A stretch of 33,998 bases of DNA from Lentisphaeria bacterium (GTDB lineage Bacteria > Verrucomicrobiota > Lentisphaeria > Victivallales > Victivallaceae), in NCBI GenBank assembly GCA_017457105.1, contig JAFTIA010000091.1, positions 1-33,998 of the forward strand, given 5' to 3'. Positions within the stretch are counted from its first letter, which is position 1. Each line of letters begins with the position of its first letter. The notes below the pieces were generated by a model, which was given only the letters and a program-made list of their open reading frames with translations, did no database searches and was not told the DNA's origin. A program made the position numbers and the translations under genes. Positions 26,001 to 32,499 of the stretch are shown in pieces.

Positions 26001-27200
26001 CGGTTGGGAGAAGTCCCAGAAACTTTCGGCATTGACTTTCTTGAGCGTGGGCATATCCGAGGGCTTGGTATGCAGTCCCAGCCGGATAAATTCCCGGGCA
26101 AATTTGGCATCACCGGAACGGTAATAATTTTCAAGCAGCCAGGAAAGCGTGTTCCAGCCGTAGCCGGGGAAATTGCTGCCCATCCGGGTTTCGTACTGCG
26201 TGGAACGGATATCGGCAGGCAGTTCCGGATAAATTTTTACATCCAGTACCGGCCCCAGCGTTTTGCCCGCCCGGACGATCAAGCGGTCCACGGCAGTGGA
26301 AACACCGGCATCATCACTGCCGCCGGCGATCACATAGTTCACCTTGTCCCCGAAAGGATTGTGGACCGTCCGCAGCTCATACCCCCCCTTCCCGGGGTAA
26401 ACCATATCGGTAAAGGCAAAAAAACGGCGGTAAAGATGTTCAATGACTTCATTGGTATCCCGGTTCCCCAGCAAAATCTTATGCCCGGCGGCTGTGGCAG
26501 AGGGCGGCAGGATCGCCGGACGGCGGCCGGATGCTTTTTCCAGCGCATCGGCAAGGCGGGCGGCGTCTTTGCGGTAACGGCTGTCAGCAAGGATCGTCAC
26601 CTGATCCAGCGGCGTGATCCGGCAAAGATCCTTCAACTTCGGCACAGCGGGGACAAATCCCTGTTTGGGATTTCCGGCAGCGACCGGCGGGGGATCGGTG
26701 ATCTCCAGCTTGAAAGAGTGGAGAGCCACATCCATCCGCGCCTCAAAACTTGTATAAATATAGACCCGTACAGCAAAGGCATTTTCCGGAGCTTTCCCGC
26801 CGAAAGAGGTCACGCCATCCGTCTTGACAGCCCCTCCGGCAAAGGGGGATTTCCCTTCTTTACAGCGGAAAAGGATCTGAAGACGGATCACATGTTCCGG
26901 CACCATTTTCCCCAGCGGGGAAAGGCGCACCGTCCCCCGGTAATATTTCCCGGGCTGGACAGGAAAATCCCGGTACACCCCGGTTTCATTCTGGGACAAA
27001 TCCACGATCCGGAGAACATTCTTCCCCTGATACCGGATGATCTCCGTAAAATTTTTATCATCCCGCGCTCCGTAACGGGTCCAGCCCGGCGGCAGTTTCA
27101 TCCCCGGCGCAGCAGAAGTAAATTCCTCATTCAACACATCCACCCCGGCAAGGGAAAACCCCATCACTGCCGGGAGAAGCCAGCTCCATATCTTTTTCAT
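23007..27200 (-). CDS. Second giant secreted lyase-like/beta-propeller protein
   Basis: The 1397-residue protein has a signal peptide (about 1-19, ending FSLAG). In order I see: a beta-sandwich module (about 20-170); an alpha-glucuronidase-N-like domain (about 190-330, ILLGNRDTNEVIEHLY); a helical toroid region (about 340-640, with GDRHAQWSVMMMYALARYM and SAHNHRLLAAL); a beta-rich domain (RINGKVYLDGYENYLQVV); a binding module (near 850-940, GLDLAAGKHVLEFRVNP); and a C-terminal beta-propeller (about 1070-1397) with one ADVDGDGVQEL motif. The order parallels the 1618-residue protein, so they are divergent paralogues. At the place of NHKHADGN this one has LGRKPYQLN, so the His pair is lost. GAGGA precedes the ATG. 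It follows the ABC permease gene by 36 bp with no clear promoter between. Confidence 0.72.
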   Translation of the reverse strand: MKKIWSWLLPAVMGFSLAGVDVLNEEFTSAAPGMKLPPGWTRYGARDDKNFTEIIRYQGKNVLRIVDLSQNETGVYRDFPVQPGKYYRGTVRLSPLGKMVPEHVIRLQILFRCKEGKSPFAGGAVKTDGVTSFGGKAPENAFAVRVYIYTSFEARMDVALHSFKLEITDPPPVAAGNPKQGFVPAVPKLKDLCRITPLDQVTILADSRYRKDAARLADALEKASGRRPAILPPSATAAGHKILLGNRDTNEVIEHLYRRFFAFTDMVYPGKGGYELRTVHNPFGDKVNYVIAGGSDDAGVSTAVDRLIVRAGKTLGPVLDVKIYPELPADIRSTQYETRMGSNFPGYGWNTLSWLLENYYRSGDAKFAREFIRLGLHTKPSDMPTLKKVNAESFWDFSQPLSTPYHYMGHYIVLLWDLVEEQDVFSDEERLAVTRALAKQIKHPDINMRYNPDIANAPPAGIVGDRHAQWSVMMMYALARYMQRDYPDPVWENVLKCAEHFHDPIFRSGTWGAASTVFSWFASSMLNEPAQYLLLAGKGKPHPEGMLMNAVKVYEIIWEPGVTSDANGTMSAHNHRLLAALTGDGKFHYYANQLDRTSKTMKLGQSYRSVRDRERIPTENIGRWLVAPLPEAYCRSRNFPKPYTGLTLNTGYRDSLDRSGDRVMFDLVNELGRKPYQLNTLYHLRINGKVYLDGYENYLQVVKNGVAEKHVPLAGRLRKAGTAGNMVYHVSAVPDMAHGEWERTLVLKKRKAALIADRITARDGGDLQVLLNWEKPVTSKVSVKENRISWQNAYSISAANMSLSADGEIVNANNARIARLKKAGDVFRAGFVLHAPFKGDICIRLVNTAYGAGSADVLLDGKTVKQNINVSSSGTETVNYVNLAGLDLAAGKHVLEFRVNPTAEVRNDIQLWRLDFAAKGKTPGIAAAGMEAGTLWHKGIAPSLKKGESHTFFTVLGEGVTAERVKDHANAALLHIPEKTLAFAGEFAPFGKGRLVWVDERETAVLDHDFNMTVHPTTAEAVKALNALQGVPFAPFARQEKAAETAAKKVTATGVKASYAEAVSYKGKPALFIGGLGKAAVLSPAGEVLLKLQVPGRIMSLHGTGKMLLIGTREDKLFAYDEAGKLLWTHRSLCATPFEKQKHYYWYKGAYPGVYAIQSMGGEIYTGGACTVERLSSDGKVIRRYEQFWGTQEVLLPLVRPDGSTRMLSSRPRAGSSADIYGVDPVRNSSSVAFRGTKIGYRDFPGFSSMIRNKMLLADVDGDGVQELVAASSGMYSWIQVFDAYGKVLHQVNLGGKPAVTDLAAEKGLIVSVDPLRRMMILDGSLNVRYLRDLAVEPRQVLVRNGKIYILDRGGIDVFDRTGKRLNRMNIPGAQRMVFLENGTLSVLDYRDNVYFY

Positions 27201-27236
27201 AAAAAATCCTCACACAGTTTAAACTCTTATCAACTA

Positions 27237-28364
27237 TCAACCGGCAACCATTTTACGGAACCGGGAAAGGGCGATCAGGAAATAGCCGCACCCCAGCAAA
27301 GTCATCCCCAGAAAGGTCTTCCAGATCAATGTCAGATCCGCCCCCCGGAAAAGAATGGCATCGCTGAAATCCACAAAATAGGTCGTCGGCGCAAAAAGCA
27401 TGATGTACTGGATCAATTCCGGCATACTCTCCTGGGAAGTCGTTCCGCCGGAAAGAATGTTCATGGGCATCAATACAAGGATCATCAGGATCCCCAGCTG
27501 GGGCATATCCCGGGCAAAACATGCCAGAAAGATCCCCAGCGACGTCATGGCAAAAAGATTGATCATCACTGCAAACATGAAGAGCCAGAACGATCCCGCC
27601 AGCGGCACCTGCAGGATCCCGTGAACCACCCACATCAGAGAAATCCCCGTGGCAACAAGCACCACAAGCGACATGGACCAGACTTTGGCAATCATGATCT
27701 CCACCGGATTGACCGGTGTCACCATCAAGTGTTCCAGCGTTCCCCGTTCCCGTTCCCGGATCAGCGCCGCCCCGGTCAGGATCAGAGCGATCATGGCAAT
27801 ATTGTTGATGAGCTGACTCATGGCAGACTCCCAGCTTTTGGTGAGGTTGGGGTTGAACCGGTTGCGGATCAAGGCCTGCGCCGTGTAAGTCACCGGCGGC
27901 GCCGCCGTGGATTCTTTTACAAAATCCTGAACCTCTTTTAAAATAATGGACTGGATATATCCATTGCCGGTAAACGCCTGTGCCATACGGGTGGCATCCA
28001 CATTCACCTGTACTTCCGGATCATTGTTTGCCAGCACTTTTTCCTGAAAATCCGGAGGGAACACCACCACAAAGGTGTATTTCCCGCGATCCAGGGCATG
28101 GTCGATATCCGCCCGGGACAGCAAGACTGGTTTCAGAAAAAGCGGCGGCATAAAAGCATCCGTGATCCGCTTGGACAGCGTGGATTGATCCTCATCCACC
28201 ACTGCAATAGCCGCATGGTCAATGGCATCCGGCGCCGCTTTGGCTGTAATGTAAACACTCATGGAAAAAGAGTAAATAATAAGCACGATCAGCAGAGGAT
28301 CTCTCCCGATACCCATGATTTCTTTGAGTCCCAGACTCCAGATATGCCGTAAAGATTCTTTCAT
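27237..28364 (-). CDS. ABC-2 type transporter permease (YhhJ-like)
   Basis: The 375-residue inner membrane protein has one TM segment near residues 20-40, a large extracytoplasmic domain (about 45-180, AIAVVDEDQSTLSKRI, YTFVVVFPPDFQEKV), and five TM segments in the second half. Between them lie RERERGTLEHLMVTPV, the hallmark of ABC-2 permeases, and MNILSGGTTSQESMP. The ATG at 28364 lies 1 nt after the stop of the upstream ATPase gene, and its AGGAG site is inside that gene, so translation is coupled. A longer frame begins inside the upstream gene, but the ribosome binding site supports this start. It acts with the double-ATPase protein and the HlyD protein. Confidence 0.88.
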   Translation of the reverse strand: MKESLRHIWSLGLKEIMGIGRDPLLIVLIIYSFSMSVYITAKAAPDAIDHAAIAVVDEDQSTLSKRITDAFMPPLFLKPVLLSRADIDHALDRGKYTFVVVFPPDFQEKVLANNDPEVQVNVDATRMAQAFTGNGYIQSIILKEVQDFVKESTAAPPVTYTAQALIRNRFNPNLTKSWESAMSQLINNIAMIALILTGAALIRERERGTLEHLMVTPVNPVEIMIAKVWSMSLVVLVATGISLMWVVHGILQVPLAGSFWLFMFAVMINLFAMTSLGIFLACFARDMPQLGILMILVLMPMNILSGGTTSQESMPELIQYIMLFAPTTYFVDFSDAILFRGADLTLIWKTFLGMTLLGCGYFLIALSRFRKMVAG

Positions 28365-28365
28365 G

Positions 28366-31131
28366 TTACCGCTCCTGCTTCCGCTGCAGCAAAATACCCA
28401 GACCGCTGACGACAACGATCTCCGCCGCCAGAATGAGAGACGGCCCGATCAGATCCGCCACCCAAAGGCCCTTATTGAACACCCCCCGGCTGATCAGCAG
28501 CATGTAAGTCGTGGGGTAAATGTTGCCGATGACACTTGCAATACTGCCGTCATTGGGGACAGGATTGGTCAGGCCGCACAGCTGGGATGCCGGAAGCAAG
28601 GTGGCGATCATCGCCAGAAAGATCACGGCGATCTGACTGCGGGTCACGGAAGAACAGAGCATCCCCATCCCGGTGGAGAGAATACAGTACACCAGGAGCG
28701 TACACAGCAGTAAAGGCAGACTCCCCTTCACCGGAACATCAAAGAGAAATACCGCCATCAAAATCAGCAGCAGAGAACTTGCAAAAGCAAAAAGAATGTA
28801 TGGCGTCTGTTTCCCCAGCAGAAATTCCGCCCGCCGTACCGGTGTAACATACAAGTTGATGATGGAACCCAACTCTTTTTCCCGCACAACAGACAATGCC
28901 GCCAGCACCGCAGGGATCATCATCAGAAGAAGCGGGATCACCGCCGGAACCATAGCTGGCAGACTCCGGACATCCGGATTATACCGGTAACGGTTCTCCA
29001 CCGAAACAGACCCGATCTGCACCGGGGAAGACTGTTTCCGGTTATAACTCTGCTGCCACTTGGCGTGCAGTCCTTTGATATAACCATTGATGGTTTCCGC
29101 CGTAGAAGGATCACTGCCGTTCACCCAGAACGCCACTTGAGGCTCTGCCCCCCGCTGAACATCTTTGCTGAAAGATGGCGGAACTTCCACCACCAGCTGC
29201 AATTCGCCGCTTTTCATCCGCCGGTCCAGATCCCCATGGCCGGAAACCGGAGGCCGCTGCCGGAAATACCGGGAGCCGGAAATATTCAGCAGATAATCCT
29301 GACTCAACTCACTCTGGTCATGATCCAGCACGGCGTAATCAATATCTTCCACATCCATATTGATCCCGTACCCGATTACGATCATAAGCAGCAAGGCACC
29401 GAAAAGTGCCAGCGTTGTACGGATCTTATCCCGCCGCAGTTCAAGGAGTTCCCGCCAGAAACAAGTATAAAAACGCCCGAAATCAAACAGGTTCTCCCGG
29501 AACCAGTCCGGTTTGGCCGGCGGGGTCTGCACCGCATCCCCGGTGGAAACGGCGGCGGCTTCTGCGGCTTCCGCCGCTCCGCTGTCCGTATCCACCAGAT
29601 AACCGATAAACGCATCTTCCAGCGTTTCCGCCTGACGGGCTTTCATCAACGCTTCCGGCGTATCACAGGCAAGGGACCGCCCGGCGTGCATCAGGCTGAT
29701 CCTGTCACACCGTGCCGCCTCATTCATAAAGTGGGTGGTGATAAAAACCGTTACATGATCCCGCCGGGAAAGCTCAATGATCAATTCCCAGAAGGAATCC
29801 CGGGCCACCGGGTCCACGCCGCTGGTGGGTTCGTCCAAAATCAGGATCTCCGGGTGATGGATCACGGCGGCGGCAAGAGACATGCGCTGTTTGATCCCGA
29901 GCGGCAGCTGGCCCGGCAGCCTGTCTGCCACGCCGTTCAACTCAAATCGGGAAAGCATTTCATCCACACTGGATGCAACTTTTTCTTCCGGAATATCGTA
30001 CAATCTGGCGTAAAGTTCCAGATTCTGCCGCACGGTCAACTCGTTATACAAAGAAAAAAGCTGGGTCATGTACCCCAGATGCTTGCGGGTCTCCAGACTT
30101 TTTCCGTCAATGGGTTCCCCGAAAAGCCGGGCGGTCCCTTCCGTAGCGGGCTGCAAACCGGTAAGCATACGCATGGTGGTCGTTTTGCCGCACCCGTTGG
30201 ACCCCAGAAAGCCGAAGATCTCTCCCCGGCGGATCTTGAAACTCACATGATCCACCGCTGTAAAATCGCCGAACCTTTTGGTCAACCCTTCCGCCTCAAT
30301 GGAGATCTGGTCATCCGCCGCCAGCGGCGGCACGATCAACTCATGGTGACCGGCACGCTTTTCCTCCGGCAGAAGCCGGATAAAGGCATCATCCAGATTG
30401 GCACAGCCGGTCTTTGTCAGCAGGGCTTCCGGGGTACCTGTATCCAGAATATGCCCGTCATCCATGGCGATCAGCCAGTCAAATCTCTGGGCCTCATCCA
30501 TGTACGCAGTGGCAACGATCACGCTCAATTTGGGCTGTTCCACTTTGATACTGTCGATCAAATCCCAGAATTGGCGGCGGGCAAGAGGATCCACCCCCGT
30601 GGTGGGCTCGTCTAAAACCAGCAGATCCGGATCGTGGATCAGCGAACAGCACAACCCCAGTTTCTGCTTCATCCCGCCGGAAAGTTTCCCTGCCGGACGG
30701 TTGAGGAATTTATACAGCCCGGTACTCCGGGTCAGACGGTCGATCCGGCGGCGGCGTTCTTCCGCCCCCTGCCCGAAAAGACGGGCAAAAAATTGGAGAT
30801 TCTCCTCCACCGTCAGCGTAAAATAGAGATTTTTCCCAAGGCCCTGGGGCATGTAAGCGATTTTGGGACAAATCAGGTTGCGGTGATCCGCATCCCGCAT
30901 ATCGCCCCCCAGAACCTCAAGAGAACCGCTTTGCATGATGTGCGCTCCGGTCACAAGGGAGAGCAGCGTGGATTTCCCCACCCCGTCCGGCCCGATGAGG
31001 CCGATCAGTTTCCGGGAGGGGATCTCAAGGGTAAGCCGGTCAATACCCACGGTTTTTCCGTAATGCAGAGAAAGTTCCTGCATCCGCACAACGGGCATCT
31101 CTTCCGGCAATGTGTCAGGTTTTTCAGCCAT
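28366..31131 (-). CDS. rbbA: RbbA-type fusion: two ABC ATPase domains plus ABC-2 permease
   Basis: The 921-residue protein holds two nucleotide-binding domains and one membrane domain. The first NBD has GPDGVGKST (47-55), LSGGMKQK and LLVLDEPTTGVDP. The second has GSNGCGKTT (near 315), the altered signature LPLGIKQR instead of LSGGQ, and ILILDEPTSGVDP. A permease (about 555-921) follows with VVREKELGSIINLYVTPV. This order, length and degenerate second signature match E. coli RbbA/YhiH. It lies between HlyD-like and YhhJ-like genes, the E. coli yhiI-rbbA-yhhJ order. The complex probably exports a lipophilic or envelope compound; the RbbA ribosome link is known only for the E. coli protein and need not apply. 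Confidence 0.88.
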   Translation of the reverse strand: MAEKPDTLPEEMPVVRMQELSLHYGKTVGIDRLTLEIPSRKLIGLIGPDGVGKSTLLSLVTGAHIMQSGSLEVLGGDMRDADHRNLICPKIAYMPQGLGKNLYFTLTVEENLQFFARLFGQGAEERRRRIDRLTRSTGLYKFLNRPAGKLSGGMKQKLGLCCSLIHDPDLLVLDEPTTGVDPLARRQFWDLIDSIKVEQPKLSVIVATAYMDEAQRFDWLIAMDDGHILDTGTPEALLTKTGCANLDDAFIRLLPEEKRAGHHELIVPPLAADDQISIEAEGLTKRFGDFTAVDHVSFKIRRGEIFGFLGSNGCGKTTTMRMLTGLQPATEGTARLFGEPIDGKSLETRKHLGYMTQLFSLYNELTVRQNLELYARLYDIPEEKVASSVDEMLSRFELNGVADRLPGQLPLGIKQRMSLAAAVIHHPEILILDEPTSGVDPVARDSFWELIIELSRRDHVTVFITTHFMNEAARCDRISLMHAGRSLACDTPEALMKARQAETLEDAFIGYLVDTDSGAAEAAEAAAVSTGDAVQTPPAKPDWFRENLFDFGRFYTCFWRELLELRRDKIRTTLALFGALLLMIVIGYGINMDVEDIDYAVLDHDQSELSQDYLLNISGSRYFRQRPPVSGHGDLDRRMKSGELQLVVEVPPSFSKDVQRGAEPQVAFWVNGSDPSTAETINGYIKGLHAKWQQSYNRKQSSPVQIGSVSVENRYRYNPDVRSLPAMVPAVIPLLLMMIPAVLAALSVVREKELGSIINLYVTPVRRAEFLLGKQTPYILFAFASSLLLILMAVFLFDVPVKGSLPLLLCTLLVYCILSTGMGMLCSSVTRSQIAVIFLAMIATLLPASQLCGLTNPVPNDGSIASVIGNIYPTTYMLLISRGVFNKGLWVADLIGPSLILAAEIVVVSGLGILLQRKQER

Positions 31132-31167
31132 AACAATATACCTTTTGAACGCGTGATCCGGAGAAAC

Positions 31168-32157
31168 TTATTTTTTACCTTTAAGCACTTTGACGGGGGC
31201 TTCGGACCAGTCCGCACTGTCATCCAGTTTCACCCACGCCACCCCGGGAAGACCGGTCTTGACGATTTCAATATGTTTTGCCAGTTTTTCAGCGTCCAAT
31301 CCGGCTTTGATCCGGAACATCATCTTTTCCCGTTCCACCTGGGTCTCCACGGTTTTCGGCGTGAACTGCGCCACGGGGTCAATAAAAGTGACCTTGGCAG
31401 GGATCGCCATATCGGGAGCGGCATCAAAAATCAGCCGGACATCGGCCCCCATCTTCACTTTCCCGGCAATGGCGGTGGGGAGAAAGAACGTCATGTAAAC
31501 ATCCGTCATATTCACCTGATTGAGCGCACGGCCACCGGCAGAAAGGACTTCCCCTTCGTGTGCCAGAAGGTACTGGATGCGGCCGTCATAGGATGCCACC
31601 AGCAGACTGTCCTCCAGATCCGCTTCCACCCGCTGGAGTTCCGCCTTTTCTTCGGCGATACGGCCTTCCGCCACAAGAACGCCGGCCTTGGCGGATTCCA
31701 AATCTGCCATGGTGCTCTTGTAACGGGTTTCAGCTTCTTCAAAGAGCCGTTCGCTGACGGCGTGGGTTTTCACCAGTTTTTTCTGCCGCTCATATTCCTT
31801 TTTGGCCCCGTCATAATCGCTCTCTTTACGCTTCAAATCAGCGATCGCCATGGCAAGTTCGCCCTCACGGGTCTTGATTTTGGCAAGGGCGGAAGCCTTT
31901 TCCGCCTCCAGAGTATTGGTTTGCATCTGGACAAGTTTATCGCCTTTGCGGACCAAATCCCCTTCGGCAACAAAAACTTTTTCGATACGCCCGGAAAGTT
32001 TGGAGGAAATGTAGATTTCCGATGCTTCCAGACGGCCGTTCCCGCTGTAAAATTTAGGGTGAAGCATCGCCTGTTTCTGCTGATGATCAAGATAAAGATA
32101 AATCCCCAACCCAACAACTGCGGCAAGGATGACAAAGACAATGATCGCTTTCTTCAT
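31168..32157 (-). CDS. HlyD-family membrane fusion protein (YhiI-like)
   Basis: The 329-residue periplasmic adaptor has an N-terminal TM anchor (about 5-23). A lipoyl/barrel-sandwich half follows (NGRLEASEIYISSKLSGRIEKV across 40-60, VAEGDLVRKGDKL), then a long coiled-coil hairpin (about 80-190, rich in Lys, Glu and Ala), the second half (SYDGRIQYLLAHEGEVLSAG), and a beta-barrel. It would link the inner-membrane ABC transporter to an outer-membrane channel, which is not encoded here. An AGGAG site precedes the ATG. It is first in the operon, 36 bp ahead of the double ATPase. Confidence 0.9.
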   Translation of the reverse strand: MKKAIIVFVILAAVVGLGIYLYLDHQQKQAMLHPKFYSGNGRLEASEIYISSKLSGRIEKVFVAEGDLVRKGDKLVQMQTNTLEAEKASALAKIKTREGELAMAIADLKRKESDYDGAKKEYERQKKLVKTHAVSERLFEEAETRYKSTMADLESAKAGVLVAEGRIAEEKAELQRVEADLEDSLLVASYDGRIQYLLAHEGEVLSAGGRALNQVNMTDVYMTFFLPTAIAGKVKMGADVRLIFDAAPDMAIPAKVTFIDPVAQFTPKTVETQVEREKMMFRIKAGLDAEKLAKHIEIVKTGLPGVAWVKLDDSADWSEAPVKVLKGKK

Positions 32158-32191
32158 AATACACTCCTGTACGGTTAAGATAACTGTTGGA

Positions 32192-32220
32192 AATATAAAC
32201 GGTTCTTTTTCTCATTTCAA
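32192..32220 (-). promoter_or_regulatory. Predicted promoter for the ABC export operon
   Basis: On the minus strand, TTGAAA (32220-32215) and TATATT (32197-32192) are separated by 17 bp. A CCGGA-AAA-TCCGG palindrome (32221-32233) touches the -35 box and lies between the two divergent promoters. Confidence 0.6.
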
Positions 32221-32271
32221 CCGGAAAATCCGGCTGGAACAAAAATTTTTCTGAAAAATATTCCATCCGGC

Positions 32272-32300
32272 TTGACAAGGCGGAATTCAGGAGTTATGGT
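32272..32300 (+). promoter_or_regulatory. Predicted promoter of the trp leader
   Basis: A perfect TTGACA (32272-32277) and TATGGT (32295-32300) are separated by 17 bp. Transcription would start near 32307, only a few bases before the leader peptide ATG. Confidence 0.6.
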
Positions 32301-32309
32301 AAAAATGCT

Positions 32310-32363
32310 ATGAGAAACGATTTTTACAACGCATTGTCTTTTGGTTGGTGGCGCCGGTGGTAA
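32310..32363 (+). CDS. trpL: trp operon leader peptide
   Basis: The 17-codon reading frame encodes MRNDFYNALSFGWWRRW and stops with TAA. Three of its last five codons are TGG (32346-32348, 32349-32351, 32358-32360), a content not expected by chance, and they sit exactly where an attenuator needs them, overlapping the first arm of the RNA hairpins. A ribosome stalling here when charged tRNA-Trp is scarce would free the antiterminator. No ribosome binding site lies between the predicted transcription start and this ATG, and AGGAG at 32289-32293 is 16 nt away, so initiation may be leaderless or the promoter may lie further upstream. Confidence 0.8.
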   Translation: MRNDFYNALSFGWWRRW

Positions 32364-32439
32364 TTCCGCCGGGGCAGAAATGTTTGCGTACTTATTGATC
32401 ACGGCGGATCGGACAAAAACTGTTTGATCCGCTTTTTTT
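32354..32439 (+). promoter_or_regulatory. Tryptophan attenuator with alternative hairpins
   Basis: Four segments follow the classical scheme. Segment 1 CCGGTGG (32354-32360) overlaps the last Trp codon and pairs with segment 2 CCGCCGG (32366-32372). Segment 2, as TCCGCCG (32365-32371), can instead pair perfectly with segment 3, CGGCGGA (32402-32408), forming an antiterminator. Segment 3, as GCGGATCGGACA (32404-32415), pairs with segment 4, TGTTTGATCCGC (32421-32432), in a 12-bp stem with two G-U pairs. Seven T residues (32433-32439) follow, giving an intrinsic terminator. Low Trp would stall the ribosome on segment 1, favour 2:3 and allow trpB expression. Confidence 0.8.
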
Positions 32440-32443
32440 ATTG

Positions 32444-32481
32444 ACCCCGTCCGGAAAATTCCGAACGGGGTTTGTTTTTTT
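32444..32481 (+). terminator. Second intrinsic terminator in the trpB leader
   Basis: ACCCCGT (32444-32450) pairs with ACGGGGT (32465-32471), and CGGAA (32452-32456) with TTCCG (32459-32463), with one mismatch between the two stems. A long T run (32475-32481) follows. It lies just before the AAGGAG of trpB. Its 5' arm can also pair with segment 2 of the attenuator (CCCCG with CGGGG 32370-32374, CGGAA with TTCCG 32364-32368). Confidence 0.75.
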
Positions 32482-32499
32482 AACAAAAGGAGATGAAAA

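Noticed and set aside
24987-27941. Open frame of about 980 codons on the plus strand opposite the 1397-residue gene
   Set aside because: It crosses two real minus-strand genes and their spacer, and its translation is His/Pro/Gln-rich without domain features. It is a shadow frame.
32221-32233. CCGGA-AAA-TCCGG palindrome as an operator shared by the divergent promoters
   Set aside because: CCGGA is very common in this GC-rich sequence, so the short match is not significant alone; it is noted only in the promoter entry.
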